Shown: piece after piece, positions 7,597 through 13,800 of the stretch
Numbering within the stretch: position 1 is the stretch's first letter
How the letters are laid out: every line of letters begins with the position of its first letter
Assembly (NCBI GenBank): GCA_028824575.1
Contig: JAPPDN010000593.1
Coordinates: 1-14,338 of the forward strand
Direction of reading: 5' to 3'
Origin: Candidatus Poribacteria bacterium
GTDB lineage: Bacteria > Poribacteria > WGA-4E > WGA-3G
Length of the DNA: 14,338 bases
Notes under the pieces: model-generated
Databases searched by the model: none
Told to the model about the DNA's origin: nothing
What the model saw: the letters and a program-made list of their open reading frames with translations, nothing else
Program-made: the position numbers and the translations under genes

Positions 7597-10328
7597 TGCA
7601 TACCCTCCTCGCCAATTTCATCATATCGCTTCCAAATCAAGTGATCCAGTGTAAAGTTGAAGTCTTCGGTCCGCTGCCCTGAGTCTCCGGTCTGATGTTC
7701 TGAGCGAGCCAAGCGATGCAGGAACAATGCGATTCCAGCTGAGCCCGTCCCGAAGTCGGTTGAGATCCGAAGCAACTGTTCACCGGGAAAGGCGACTCCA
7801 CTTGGCCGGTCAATTGTATACAAAAGCACACCATTGGCCACCCTGTGGGCCTCTCGGAGGTAGCGCTGGTCTCCGGTGAAGTCATAGGCATCAAGAAGGA
7901 AGTTACCAAGTCCCGAAAGTCCGCGAAAGAGTCCAGGAAACGCAGTAATCCTTCGAAATGTGTCTGGGGCCAGGCGTTCTAAGTCATCTAAGTATTGGGC
8001 ATTCCTGGTGTATGCCCAAAACCGCGCGATTGTGCCTGCAACCCCGGCACTTCCATCGAACCAATAGTGACTCAATACATTCTCGGACGAGCCAACCGTA
8101 CCGCGGGGCATGCTGAAATGACCTTCTTCTACGGCACTCACTTGCGATAGATCGAAAGCCAGGACACGTTCAGCTATGTCTACAAAGCCCCTCTCTTTAG
8201 TTAGGATGCCGAGGTATAGAAGGTAGAGTGCAATGCCGCTGGATCCTCGCGTGTAACCAAGCCATACATTCCCCTCTTTATCGGGCCAGTAGCAGCCTTG
8301 ACCATCTTCTTCGACCTTCGAACTGAGTAGCCACTCACCTATTCTTACGGCCTGATCTAGCCAAGTCTGTTCCCCCGTCCCGAGATAGAATCTCAGCGAG
8401 GCCAATCCGTAGCCAGAGGCACCATAAAAGATATCGGCCGTATCGCAAAGGAGTGGATGGTCTTCAGCGGCACGCATAGTTTGCAGCGCAACTTCCTCAA
8501 AGCCTAATTCCCACAGCGCCCATGCGATACCTGCGGACCCTACATAGAGACCGGGGGGATAGTGGTCCGGGTTGACTGGATGAGACAGAAGCCACGCAAG
8601 AATAGACTTCGGAATAGATTCGGTTATGCGAGACAAGGCATAACCGACACCAGTTGCACCGTAAGCGACACTAAGCGGATTTGTAAGGAAAACTATAGGA
8701 TCGGCGGGGAACAGCCGGTCTTCCCGACCTAAGTCAATGCTCTCGCAGATGTAATCGGCGGTGGCACCGACGACCTTGAGCAGCTCTTCACTTGATAGCA
8801 TCCGCCATGTGTCATGAGCGGGCATTATTTTCTCGTGGTGCAACGACTGCTTTGTTACCTCCGCGACTTGATAGGCAGTGGGGCGGTCGGAAGCATCATC
8901 GCTCATGCACGTCCGGATAACTTGCCGAGCTGCCATTGGCAAACCCAATTCGTCGCCTAGTGCCTCAATGAACCTTTCCTTCGTGGAGGATGCCACTGTC
9001 AAGAAACCATTCATTGGGAACAGCGTTCCTAACATGACTGATCCAAGTGAATACAGGTCGTCCTCCTTGCTCGGGGCACTTCTTCGGGTGGCACTGGAAT
9101 ATCCTATCGTTGCGATTTGTGTGGGCGGATCCACGCCGTCCTCCCAGGCCGCCTCCAAATCTATAATTCGCACATCTCCAAGCTCCAAGTTCCTAACGAT
9201 TACATTCCTTATAGACAAATCCCCCCAGATAATGCCTTTGTCATGCATTTTCGCTATACTCAGAGCGAGATTTGTCCAAATTCTCGCTAGCCTTCCGACA
9301 AATTCTCCAATGGCCTTATCGTTGGGGTAGACTTTCATGATCGGATTGTTGCCTATAGTAAAGTGACCTAGATCAAGTCCCGGTATATACTCCTCTACAA
9401 GGAATAGATGTTCCCAGTCCCAGAACAAGTCAATCGGTTCGGGCGCAATGCCCGTGTCTTGGAGTTTCTGTAAGAGTCGGTACTCCTTTTGTAGAAGCGA
9501 TACAGCATCAAGACCGTTTTCATCTACGCCCGTAGCCGGCCGAGCTTCTTTCACCACAACTGTACTACCGGTTTCGAAGTCCTGAGCAAGATAGACCCCG
9601 CCAGTAACCGAAAACCCCAAAGCACTCTCGATCGAATACCTGCCATCCCTCAGATACGACTCCGTATTCTCCTCTTCTTCGTCACTTTGAAACGGATCTG
9701 ATACCCACGGGGGGGGATTCCAGTACGGCGTGCGTAGGTCAGGAAAAAGATCGCCACTGGGCGATATGATCATGTTGCGTTGTTCTCCTTGGGGGGACAG
9801 CACCTTGATCTCATCAAAACCGCCGTACCGATAGTAAATAACCCGAGAATCCTTGTATCGTCTGTCGGAAAGAACAAAGGGCCCGACGAACTCCTTCATT
9901 GAGTCATAGAGAATTTCTATGATCTCCGAAAAATGTTCGTCGCTCATTGGGTAGATCGTCATAAATTTACCGCTGGCTTCCCTTGGCCAGCCCTTAGAGG
10001 AGGCCCTCCGAACTATATGTCGATCCATCATGAATTTGAATGGCGTTCCCATTCGGATACACACAGGGGCAGCGCGACGTAACACCTCTTGACAATTCAT
10101 TAGAGTAGCTGAGATGTGGATCTTCCACCCTTGTTTGGGCAGTTTGAGATCAGGAGGATTGACGTAGAACCAGATTCCGTTTCTCCGCACCTGCCAAATT
10201 GGTGGAGTAATGGCCCGCATAGTCTCGAGCAACTGTTGATCTGTAGGTCGATACATGTCCAGTGACTCATACCACTCATTATGAACCTGAGACATGAAAT
10301 GATGTAAGAAGGAGAAATTCGAATCCAT
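7593..10328 (-). CDS. lanKC: Class III lanthipeptide synthetase LanKC (lyase-kinase-cyclase)
   Basis: The product has 911 residues, a typical class III length. The start ATG at 10326-10328 has AGGATG at 10336-10341, spaced 7. Three domains can be seen. (1) An N-terminal phosphoSer/Thr lyase spans about 1-215, with the family-typical blocks FKFMMDRHIVRRASSKGW and GPFVLSDRRYKDS...YYRYGGF. (2) A Ser/Thr-kinase domain spans about 230-495, with beta-3 Lys260 (VVVKEAR), catalytic loop GIIWGDLSIRNVIV (Asp370, Asn375; HRD replaced by WGD) and metal site IIDLEAA (Asp390; DFG replaced by DLE). (3) A C-terminal LanC-like cyclase spans about 545-870, with repeated GSAG, GASGY and GSSGIA motifs. The zinc ligands of LanC/LanL are absent: the WCYG position reads WFDG (756-759) and the CHG position reads FRG (801-803). 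This places it in class III, not class IV. It would phosphorylate core Ser/Thr with (d)NTP, eliminate phosphate and form lanthionine or labionin rings. The precursor gene is 122 bases upstream. Confidence 0.96.
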   Translation of the reverse strand: MDSNFSFLHHFMSQVHNEWYESLDMYRPTDQQLLETMRAITPPIWQVRRNGIWFYVNPPDLKLPKQGWKIHISATLMNCQEVLRRAAPVCIRMGTPFKFMMDRHIVRRASSKGWPREASGKFMTIYPMSDEHFSEIIEILYDSMKEFVGPFVLSDRRYKDSRVIYYRYGGFDEIKVLSPQGEQRNMIISPSGDLFPDLRTPYWNPPPWVSDPFQSDEEEENTESYLRDGRYSIESALGFSVTGGVYLAQDFETGSTVVVKEARPATGVDENGLDAVSLLQKEYRLLQKLQDTGIAPEPIDLFWDWEHLFLVEEYIPGLDLGHFTIGNNPIMKVYPNDKAIGEFVGRLARIWTNLALSIAKMHDKGIIWGDLSIRNVIVRNLELGDVRIIDLEAAWEDGVDPPTQIATIGYSSATRRSAPSKEDDLYSLGSVMLGTLFPMNGFLTVASSTKERFIEALGDELGLPMAARQVIRTCMSDDASDRPTAYQVAEVTKQSLHHEKIMPAHDTWRMLSSEELLKVVGATADYICESIDLGREDRLFPADPIVFLTNPLSVAYGATGVGYALSRITESIPKSILAWLLSHPVNPDHYPPGLYVGSAGIAWALWELGFEEVALQTMRAAEDHPLLCDTADIFYGASGYGLASLRFYLGTGEQTWLDQAVRIGEWLLSSKVEEDGQGCYWPDKEGNVWLGYTRGSSGIALYLLYLGILTKERGFVDIAERVLAFDLSQVSAVEEGHFSMPRGTVGSSENVLSHYWFDGSAGVAGTIARFWAYTRNAQYLDDLERLAPDTFRRITAFPGLFRGLSGLGNFLLDAYDFTGDQRYLREAHRVANGVLLYTIDRPSGVAFPGEQLLRISTDFGTGSAGIALFLHRLARSEHQTGDSGQRTEDFNFTLDHLIWKRYDEIGEEGMQ

Positions 10329-10450
10329 GGTATCACATCCTGTAAATAATAAATACTTGATAGATACTCCGCCCAGATGTCTTCGTGGGCACGTCGGTGG
10401 GATCTGTATAGGCGATTCTGCCCTTGCCGGGAACTATGCATTAAGACGGC

Positions 10451-10546
10451 TTAGCAACTGCATGCAAGACAGGACGTACAACTAAACATCTTGACTTCTG
10501 TTGAGAAATCTTCGTCTATCCTTTGTAAAGCGAGAATTCGACGCAT
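10451..10546 (-). CDS. lanA: Lanthipeptide precursor peptide (LanA), class III
   Basis: A short frame of 31 codons (ATG at 10544-10546, TAA at 10451-10453) sits 122 bases upstream of LanKC on the same strand. An excellent Shine-Dalgarno AGGGGGTG (10553-10560) is 6 bases from the ATG. The N-terminus MRRILALQRIDEDFSTEV contains LALQ at residues 5-8, matching the LxLQ (LELQ-like) leader motif recognised by class III synthetases. An acidic leader stretch (IDED) follows. The C-terminal 11 residues, FSCTSCLACSC, hold four Cys, three Ser and one Thr. Ser22-x2-Ser25-x3-Cys29 fits the labionin pattern SxxSx(2-5)C. Other pairings, such as Thr24 or Ser22 with Cys26, Cys29 or Cys31, are possible, as is a C-terminal Cys ring with Cys31. 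No double-Gly cleavage site is seen, as is usual for class III, and no dedicated protease lies in the window. The probable leader/core border is near Lys19-Met20. Confidence 0.9.
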   Translation of the reverse strand: MRRILALQRIDEDFSTEVKMFSCTSCLACSC

Positions 10547-10552
10547 ATTAAA

Positions 10553-10560
10553 CACCCCCT
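10553..10560 (-). promoter_or_regulatory. Strong ribosome binding site of the precursor gene
   Basis: AGGGGGTG on the minus strand, 6 bases upstream of the 31-codon precursor frame. It is the best ribosome site in the intergenic region between the synthetase and the upstream methyltransferase gene. It decides that this short Cys-rich frame is translated. Confidence 0.8.
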
Positions 10561-10582
10561 TTCATTCACTCTATTTAGCCAC

Positions 10583-10660
10583 TTATTGTAGATGGCAAGG
10601 GCAGAATCGCTAAATCGAGCTGATCCGACTCTGAAACAAATTCTAGATTATCTACAATAA
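10583..10660. repeat. 11-bp inverted repeat between precursor and upstream methyltransferase gene
   Basis: TTATTGTAGAT at 10583-10593 is mirrored by ATCTACAATAA at 10650-10660, a 78-bp unit. The left arm directly abuts the right arm of the 17-bp repeat. The right arm contains the TAG stop of the 307-residue methyltransferase-like gene. On the minus strand the copy nearer the precursor includes TACAAT, a good -10-like hexamer, but no convincing -35 is seen. It may be a transcription-end structure or a small palindromic element. Confidence 0.55.
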
Positions 10661-11575
10661 TGGATGCTGTTTTATTCCCATTTTATTTAAACAAAACGTA
10701 TCGGCGATTGTTATATAACAGGCATTTTGTTTTTTCTTTAGAGCTTCTGTTGGGCGTATAGTTCGATCCGCGAACTCCTGAATACGCTCAGGTGTAACCC
10801 CATAGATGTTGCGAAGGGTATTGAACAGGCCAATCATATCTGTTTCCCAGTTAGTACCTTTAGTCAGATCACTCAAATAAACATCATCAATATGCGATAA
10901 TGCCTTTGCAATGCGGGAGCGCGTTGCACTGACAGTTTGAACATCCGAAAGTCTATAAGGCGCATCCCAACATGGTGTCACGGATTTGATCTTACGCAGC
11001 ACGGCCAGATGATGATCTTCCTGGAAAATCTCCACTGTAAAACTACTGGGATAGACAGACAGCCAGTTCTCAACAATTTGCTTCTCATAAGACCTTCTGA
11101 AATCGTCCAAGATGACCAGACCACCAATCTTAATCTGATCATAAACTTGGTAGAGACATGCCTCTCGACCCCGCAAGGTATAGAAAGGCGGACCATCAAT
11201 AATCACGCAATCCATCTCTTTTTGATCATTCCAAAACGTCCTACCTTCATAAGTCAAAAATTCCGCATCTCCATAAGATTCAAGTGTAACCGGACGATAT
11301 TTGATCAATAGATTGCGCTTATCCCAGAATGTTCGCATCAAATCCGTGTTTTCTCTAAAATTTTGCCAGTCGCCTTCTATAGACAGAACCTCGGCTTCGG
11401 GAAACGCCATAGCCAGACGGATAGAACTCGGACCACTTCCAAATTCAAGAATTCTTTCTATGGTGGGAACCCGGAGAAGCAAGGTTGCGATTCTCTCGAA
11501 CGCTGTCTCACCAATGCTCCAGTCCGTATTCAGATTAAGTCGATCCGACATTTCAAAGTCCAAAATTTTATGCAT
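10652..11575 (-). CDS. SAM-dependent methyltransferase-like protein with extra C-terminal region
   Basis: The product has 307 residues from the ATG at 11573-11575. A second Met at residue 9 (11549-11551) is an alternative, and neither start has a strong Shine-Dalgarno. The N-terminal 200 residues show a class I Rossmann fold: motif I RILEFGSGPSSIRLA at 41-55, acidic VLSIEGDW at 63-70, strand 4 MDCVIIDGPPFY at 121-132 and IGGLVILDDFRR at 150-161. This resembles the Methyltransf_24-like group found in glycan and natural-product loci. Residues from about 205 to 307 are not recognised and include VYLSDLTKGTNWETDMIGLF. The substrate is unknown. The gene has its own sigma-54 promoter (11676-11692) and enhancer block shared with the ECF sigma gene, so it is probably regulated with that gene rather than with the RiPP operon, even though it lies just upstream of the precursor. 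Confidence 0.82.
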   Translation of the reverse strand: MHKILDFEMSDRLNLNTDWSIGETAFERIATLLLRVPTIERILEFGSGPSSIRLAMAFPEAEVLSIEGDWQNFRENTDLMRTFWDKRNLLIKYRPVTLESYGDAEFLTYEGRTFWNDQKEMDCVIIDGPPFYTLRGREACLYQVYDQIKIGGLVILDDFRRSYEKQIVENWLSVYPSSFTVEIFQEDHHLAVLRKIKSVTPCWDAPYRLSDVQTVSATRSRIAKALSHIDDVYLSDLTKGTNWETDMIGLFNTLRNIYGVTPERIQEFADRTIRPTEALKKKQNACYITIADTFCLNKMGIKQHPLL

Positions 11576-11675
11576 TACTTAGCTTCTTTCTTTTTTACAT
11601 AGATATGGAGTAATATTTGTCGTCTGCGTCTCCCAAAGACATCCCCACCACATAAGTTACACGCCCAACATATAT

Positions 11676-11692
11676 AGCAATAATCGTGCCAA
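11676..11692 (-). promoter_or_regulatory. Sigma-54 promoter of the methyltransferase-like gene
   Basis: The minus strand reads TTGGCACGATTATTGCT, a full match to the sigma-54 consensus YTGGCACG-N4-TTGCW (-24 and -12 elements with correct spacing). Transcription would begin near 11665, about 90 bases before the ATG. It requires an AAA+ enhancer-binding protein, which is not encoded in this window. Confidence 0.85.
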
Positions 11693-11752
11693 AAGATTCA
11701 AGTTTTTAAATAACAATAATTTATGAAAAATATCTTGAAATTGATGATTTGA

Positions 11753-11796
11753 AAAGTGTCCGATTTTGATACAGTAGTGTCCGAAAACGAACACTT
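11753..11796 (-). promoter_or_regulatory. Enhancer-like block, copy 1 (two GTGTCCG palindromes)
   Basis: This 44-base block is shared with 12524-12567 at 43 of 44 positions. It holds two imperfect palindromes about two helical turns apart: GTGTCCGATTTTGATAC, and GTGTCCG with AAAA loop and CGAACAC. Its near edge lies 77 bases from the promoter's end (11676), giving about -87 to -130 from the predicted start. That is the usual range for sigma-54 activator sites. The second palindrome is followed by six T on the plus strand. Confidence 0.75.
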
Positions 11797-11807
11797 TTTT
11801 GAAGCCA

Positions 11808-12395
11808 TCAGTCAGCCCAAGCAATCCCAGCTTCCTGTTCCCAACCTCTTGTTTCTAACACTCGTTTTAAATGATGGCGGCCGCGATAGAGCCAGATTTT
11901 CACGGTACCGAGGGGAGCTTGCATTTCCCACATGATTTCGCGGTATGACAGTCCTTTCATATAACGAAGCCACAATGCACGTTGCTGCATTTTGGGCAAT
12001 GTACGCAGGCCCTGTGTTAAGAGTTGATGGCGTTCCTTTTTTATCATGCTGTCTTCTGGCGTTGTCGCAGAAACCGATTCAGGCATATGTTGTGCTACGA
12101 TTTCCAGTTTATTTCGCCGGGATTGCCGATCTCTAAGGTGTGACCACCCAACATTGACTGCAATACGCGTCAGCCATGTTGTGAATGCCGATTCGCCGCG
12201 AAAATGGCGCAGGCCCTGGAAGACTTTCATGAACACCACCTGCATCAAGTCATCTACTTCGTCGCGGTCCTGGACATATCGCCCGACAATGACACGCACG
12301 CGATTTTGGTGTAAAGCGTAGAGCTTGCCAAACGCGCTTTCATCACCGCCTTTTGCCATGAGAATCAATTGCATATCGTCTTCTAAATGGGACAT
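11808..12395 (-). CDS. ECF-type RNA polymerase sigma factor
   Basis: The product has 195 residues from the ATG at 12393-12395, chosen because AGGGAGG (12401-12407) lies 5 bases upstream. The frame continues to 12428, but that start has no ribosome site. The sigma-2 region is DESAFGKLYALHQNRVRVIVGRYVQDRDEVDDLMQVVFMKVFQGLRHFRGESAFTTWLTRIA (split over residues about 18-80), with the D-D-L-x-Q-x-V-F core and the -10 recognition helix. The sigma-4 region is QGLRTLPKMQQRALWLRYMKGLSYREIMWEMQAPLGTVKIWLYRGRHHLKRVL, with helix-turn-helix. Sigma-3 is absent, as expected for ECF factors. No anti-sigma factor follows. The next gene downstream is the methyltransferase-like gene with its own promoter. The gene is preceded by a sigma-54 promoter and enhancer block, an alternative sigma cascade. 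Target promoters are unknown; the RiPP operon is a candidate only by proximity. Confidence 0.93.
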   Translation of the reverse strand: MSHLEDDMQLILMAKGGDESAFGKLYALHQNRVRVIVGRYVQDRDEVDDLMQVVFMKVFQGLRHFRGESAFTTWLTRIAVNVGWSHLRDRQSRRNKLEIVAQHMPESVSATTPEDSMIKKERHQLLTQGLRTLPKMQQRALWLRYMKGLSYREIMWEMQAPLGTVKIWLYRGRHHLKRVLETRGWEQEAGIAWAD

Positions 12396-12448
12396 ATCAA
12401 CCTCCCTCTGACAAAAAATAGGTTGCACAATTTTTTATTGTTTTTCTT

Positions 12449-12465
12449 AGCAAGAACCGTGCCAA
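12449..12465 (-). promoter_or_regulatory. Sigma-54 promoter of the ECF sigma gene
   Basis: The minus strand reads TTGGCACGGTTCTTGCT, fully matching YTGGCACG-N4-TTGCW. The predicted start is near 12438, leaving a leader of about 43 bases before the ATG at 12395. It is one of a pair with 11676-11692. Confidence 0.87.
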
Positions 12466-12523
12466 AAATATAAATAATGTAATAACAATAATTTACGAAA
12501 ATTTCTTAAAATTGACAGTTTGG

Positions 12524-12567
12524 AAAGTGTCCGATTTTGATACAGTAGTGTCCGAAAATGAACACTT
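12524..12567 (-). promoter_or_regulatory. Enhancer-like block, copy 2 (two GTGTCCG palindromes)
   Basis: It differs from copy 1 at one base (AAAATGAAC against AAAACGAAC). The distance from its near edge to the promoter end (12449) is 75 bases, against 77 in copy 1. Between block and promoter, both copies also keep AATAACAATAATTTA followed by Y-GAAAA. The whole 120-bp upstream region is therefore a diverged duplicate, in which the palindromes, the AT-rich spacer and the promoter are the best preserved parts. The regulator is inferred to be a sigma-54 enhancer-binding protein. Confidence 0.75.
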
Positions 12568-12570
12568 GAA

Positions 12571-13140
12571 GGAAGTGAGCCCACTTTGCAGGGTGTAATA
12601 ATCAACCGCAGTTCAAAGGGATTGCAATCCAGTGCTAGTGTGGTTACGCCATACGTCGCGCATGTAGGAGTGATGACAAGAGGTGGGAGGTTTACAACTG
12701 TGAGAGCAGTTCAACACAAGTCTTTTTATATGTATAAGTATGAAGACGACATCATTGGTTCCCAATGCTATGATGCGCCCGCAATGTCTTTCCCGATCGC
12801 AAAACCCCGTATTATTCGTTTCAGAGGGCGCACTCTTATTGATGGTGTGCCCGCCCGCAGGTCTTCAAAAGATATGCGACACCCCACAGCGCAAGCCCAA
12901 GACAAGCGCCGATTCGGGGGAGCATCAGTTTTTTTCGGTTCCCCCTCCAACCACCCTACCCCACCCCGGGAGACCCCCAAAAAAAACTGATGAGCGGAAG
13001 AAAACCTTATAAATGACAGAATCCCCTCCCGGCGGACTTGCGCTGCGAGGCCCCGTCGCAAGGTTGGCAAAATGCCTGCGGGCGGTCAGCGTTGGTGTTG
13101 GCCGTTGGGTTCAGGCTGTTGCTTCTTTCAGGAGGTTGTC
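12571..13140. other. 570-base stretch without a confident gene
   Basis: Open frames exist here (for example a plus-strand frame 12586-12990 starting with TTG and a minus-strand frame 12768-13070). None has a convincing ribosome site, recognisable domain or natural composition. The left half is of ordinary composition. The right half holds the 12923-12992 inverted repeat with a C-rich loop, then TATAAA near 13008 as a possible -10 for the downstream forward gene. A shorter imperfect stem, CTTGCG with CGCAAG, lies in 13036-13064. Confidence 0.5.
12923..12992. repeat. 13-bp inverted repeat with C-rich / G-quadruplex-capable loop
   Basis: CATCAGTTTTTTT (12923-12935) is mirrored exactly by AAAAAAACTGATG (12980-12992), with a 44-base loop between them made largely of C tracts. 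On the minus strand the loop reads GGGGG, GGGG, GGGG, GGG with short linkers (12954-12978), then a further GGGGG at 12941-12945. That satisfies the usual four-tract G-quadruplex rule. It could act as a terminator, a protein site, or the end structure of a mobile unit. Confidence 0.65.
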
Positions 13141-13800
13141 ATGTCAGGTTCGTCGTTTGTGGTTCCGTCGGCTGTGTTCTCGGGGGTGTCCGCTCTGTCT
13201 GGCCCCGTGGCTGTTGTGGGGTCGCGTTCTTTGCCGTCTGGGGCGTTGCTTTCGGTTGCTCGGTTTGGCCGTTGGGTGGGGCGTTCTCGTCCTCTTTGGT
13301 CCGGTGGGGCGTTGGGCGTTGATAGCGCTGCGTCTGCTGGTGCGTTGGCGCAGGGTGGTCAGGTGTGCTGGTGGTTGCCAGCTGGGTTTGGCGAGTTGGC
13401 CGCTGGGTCTTCGTCGCCTGTTGTGCGTGGCCCGGGTGGGGTCTTTCCTGTCTCGGCGCCCCGTCAGTTGGCGCGTTCTGTTCGGTGTGTTGCCTGGTCG
13501 GGTGGGCCGTCTTCCGCGTCTGTGCCTTTCAGCGAGCGGTTGTTCCAGCGGTCGGTGTCGCTTCTTCTCTCGCTTCGTGGTGCGGGTGGTGGGTCCGTGG
13601 TCTGCTTCATTTCTCAGGTTGCTCTTTCGGCTCGGCGTGGTGGGTCCTATTTCACTGTCCGTCGTGCGTTGCGCCTTGGGTTCCTGCCCGGTGTGTCGTT
13701 GTTTGTCGTGCTTGTTGGGGAGCCTGGCGGTTTTTCGCTTTTGTCGCCGGGGGCTGTTGTGTCCGCCTTTTCCGCGCCCTCTTCTTCTCAGCAGTCTCTC
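13141..13800 (+). other. Extreme adenine depletion (G+T/C-rich coding strand)
   Basis: I count about 19 A in these 660 bases and none between 13147 and 13321. Codons end mainly in T, G or C. The flanking sequence is ordinary, so the border is sharp, falling between about 13020 and 13980. This composition differs from every other gene in the window. Confidence 0.9.

Larger units (their letters stand above)
10412..10610. repeat. Perfect 17-bp inverted repeat bracketing the precursor gene
   Basis: The right arm GGCAAGGGCAGAATCGC at 10594-10610 is matched exactly by its reverse complement at 10412-10428. The two arms are separated by 165 bases that contain the whole precursor gene and its ribosome site. 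The match does not extend beyond 17 bp at either end. A perfect match of this length this close together is far above chance. It could fold the precursor transcript into a large stem-loop, be a recombination footprint, or be a paired regulatory site. Confidence 0.8.

Noticed and set aside
8878..9330. Plus-strand 150-codon frame inside the LanKC gene
   Set aside because: It lies antisense to the conserved kinase domain and shows no features of its own.
12610..12640. GTTCAAAGGGATTGCAATCC resembling part of a CRISPR repeat
   Set aside because: It occurs once only, with no regularly spaced copies and no cas genes.
12586..12990. Plus-strand frame of 134 codons right of the ECF control region
   Set aside because: It starts with TTG, has no convincing ribosome site, runs through the C-rich hairpin loop and shows no recognisable domain. 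It is treated as non-coding.
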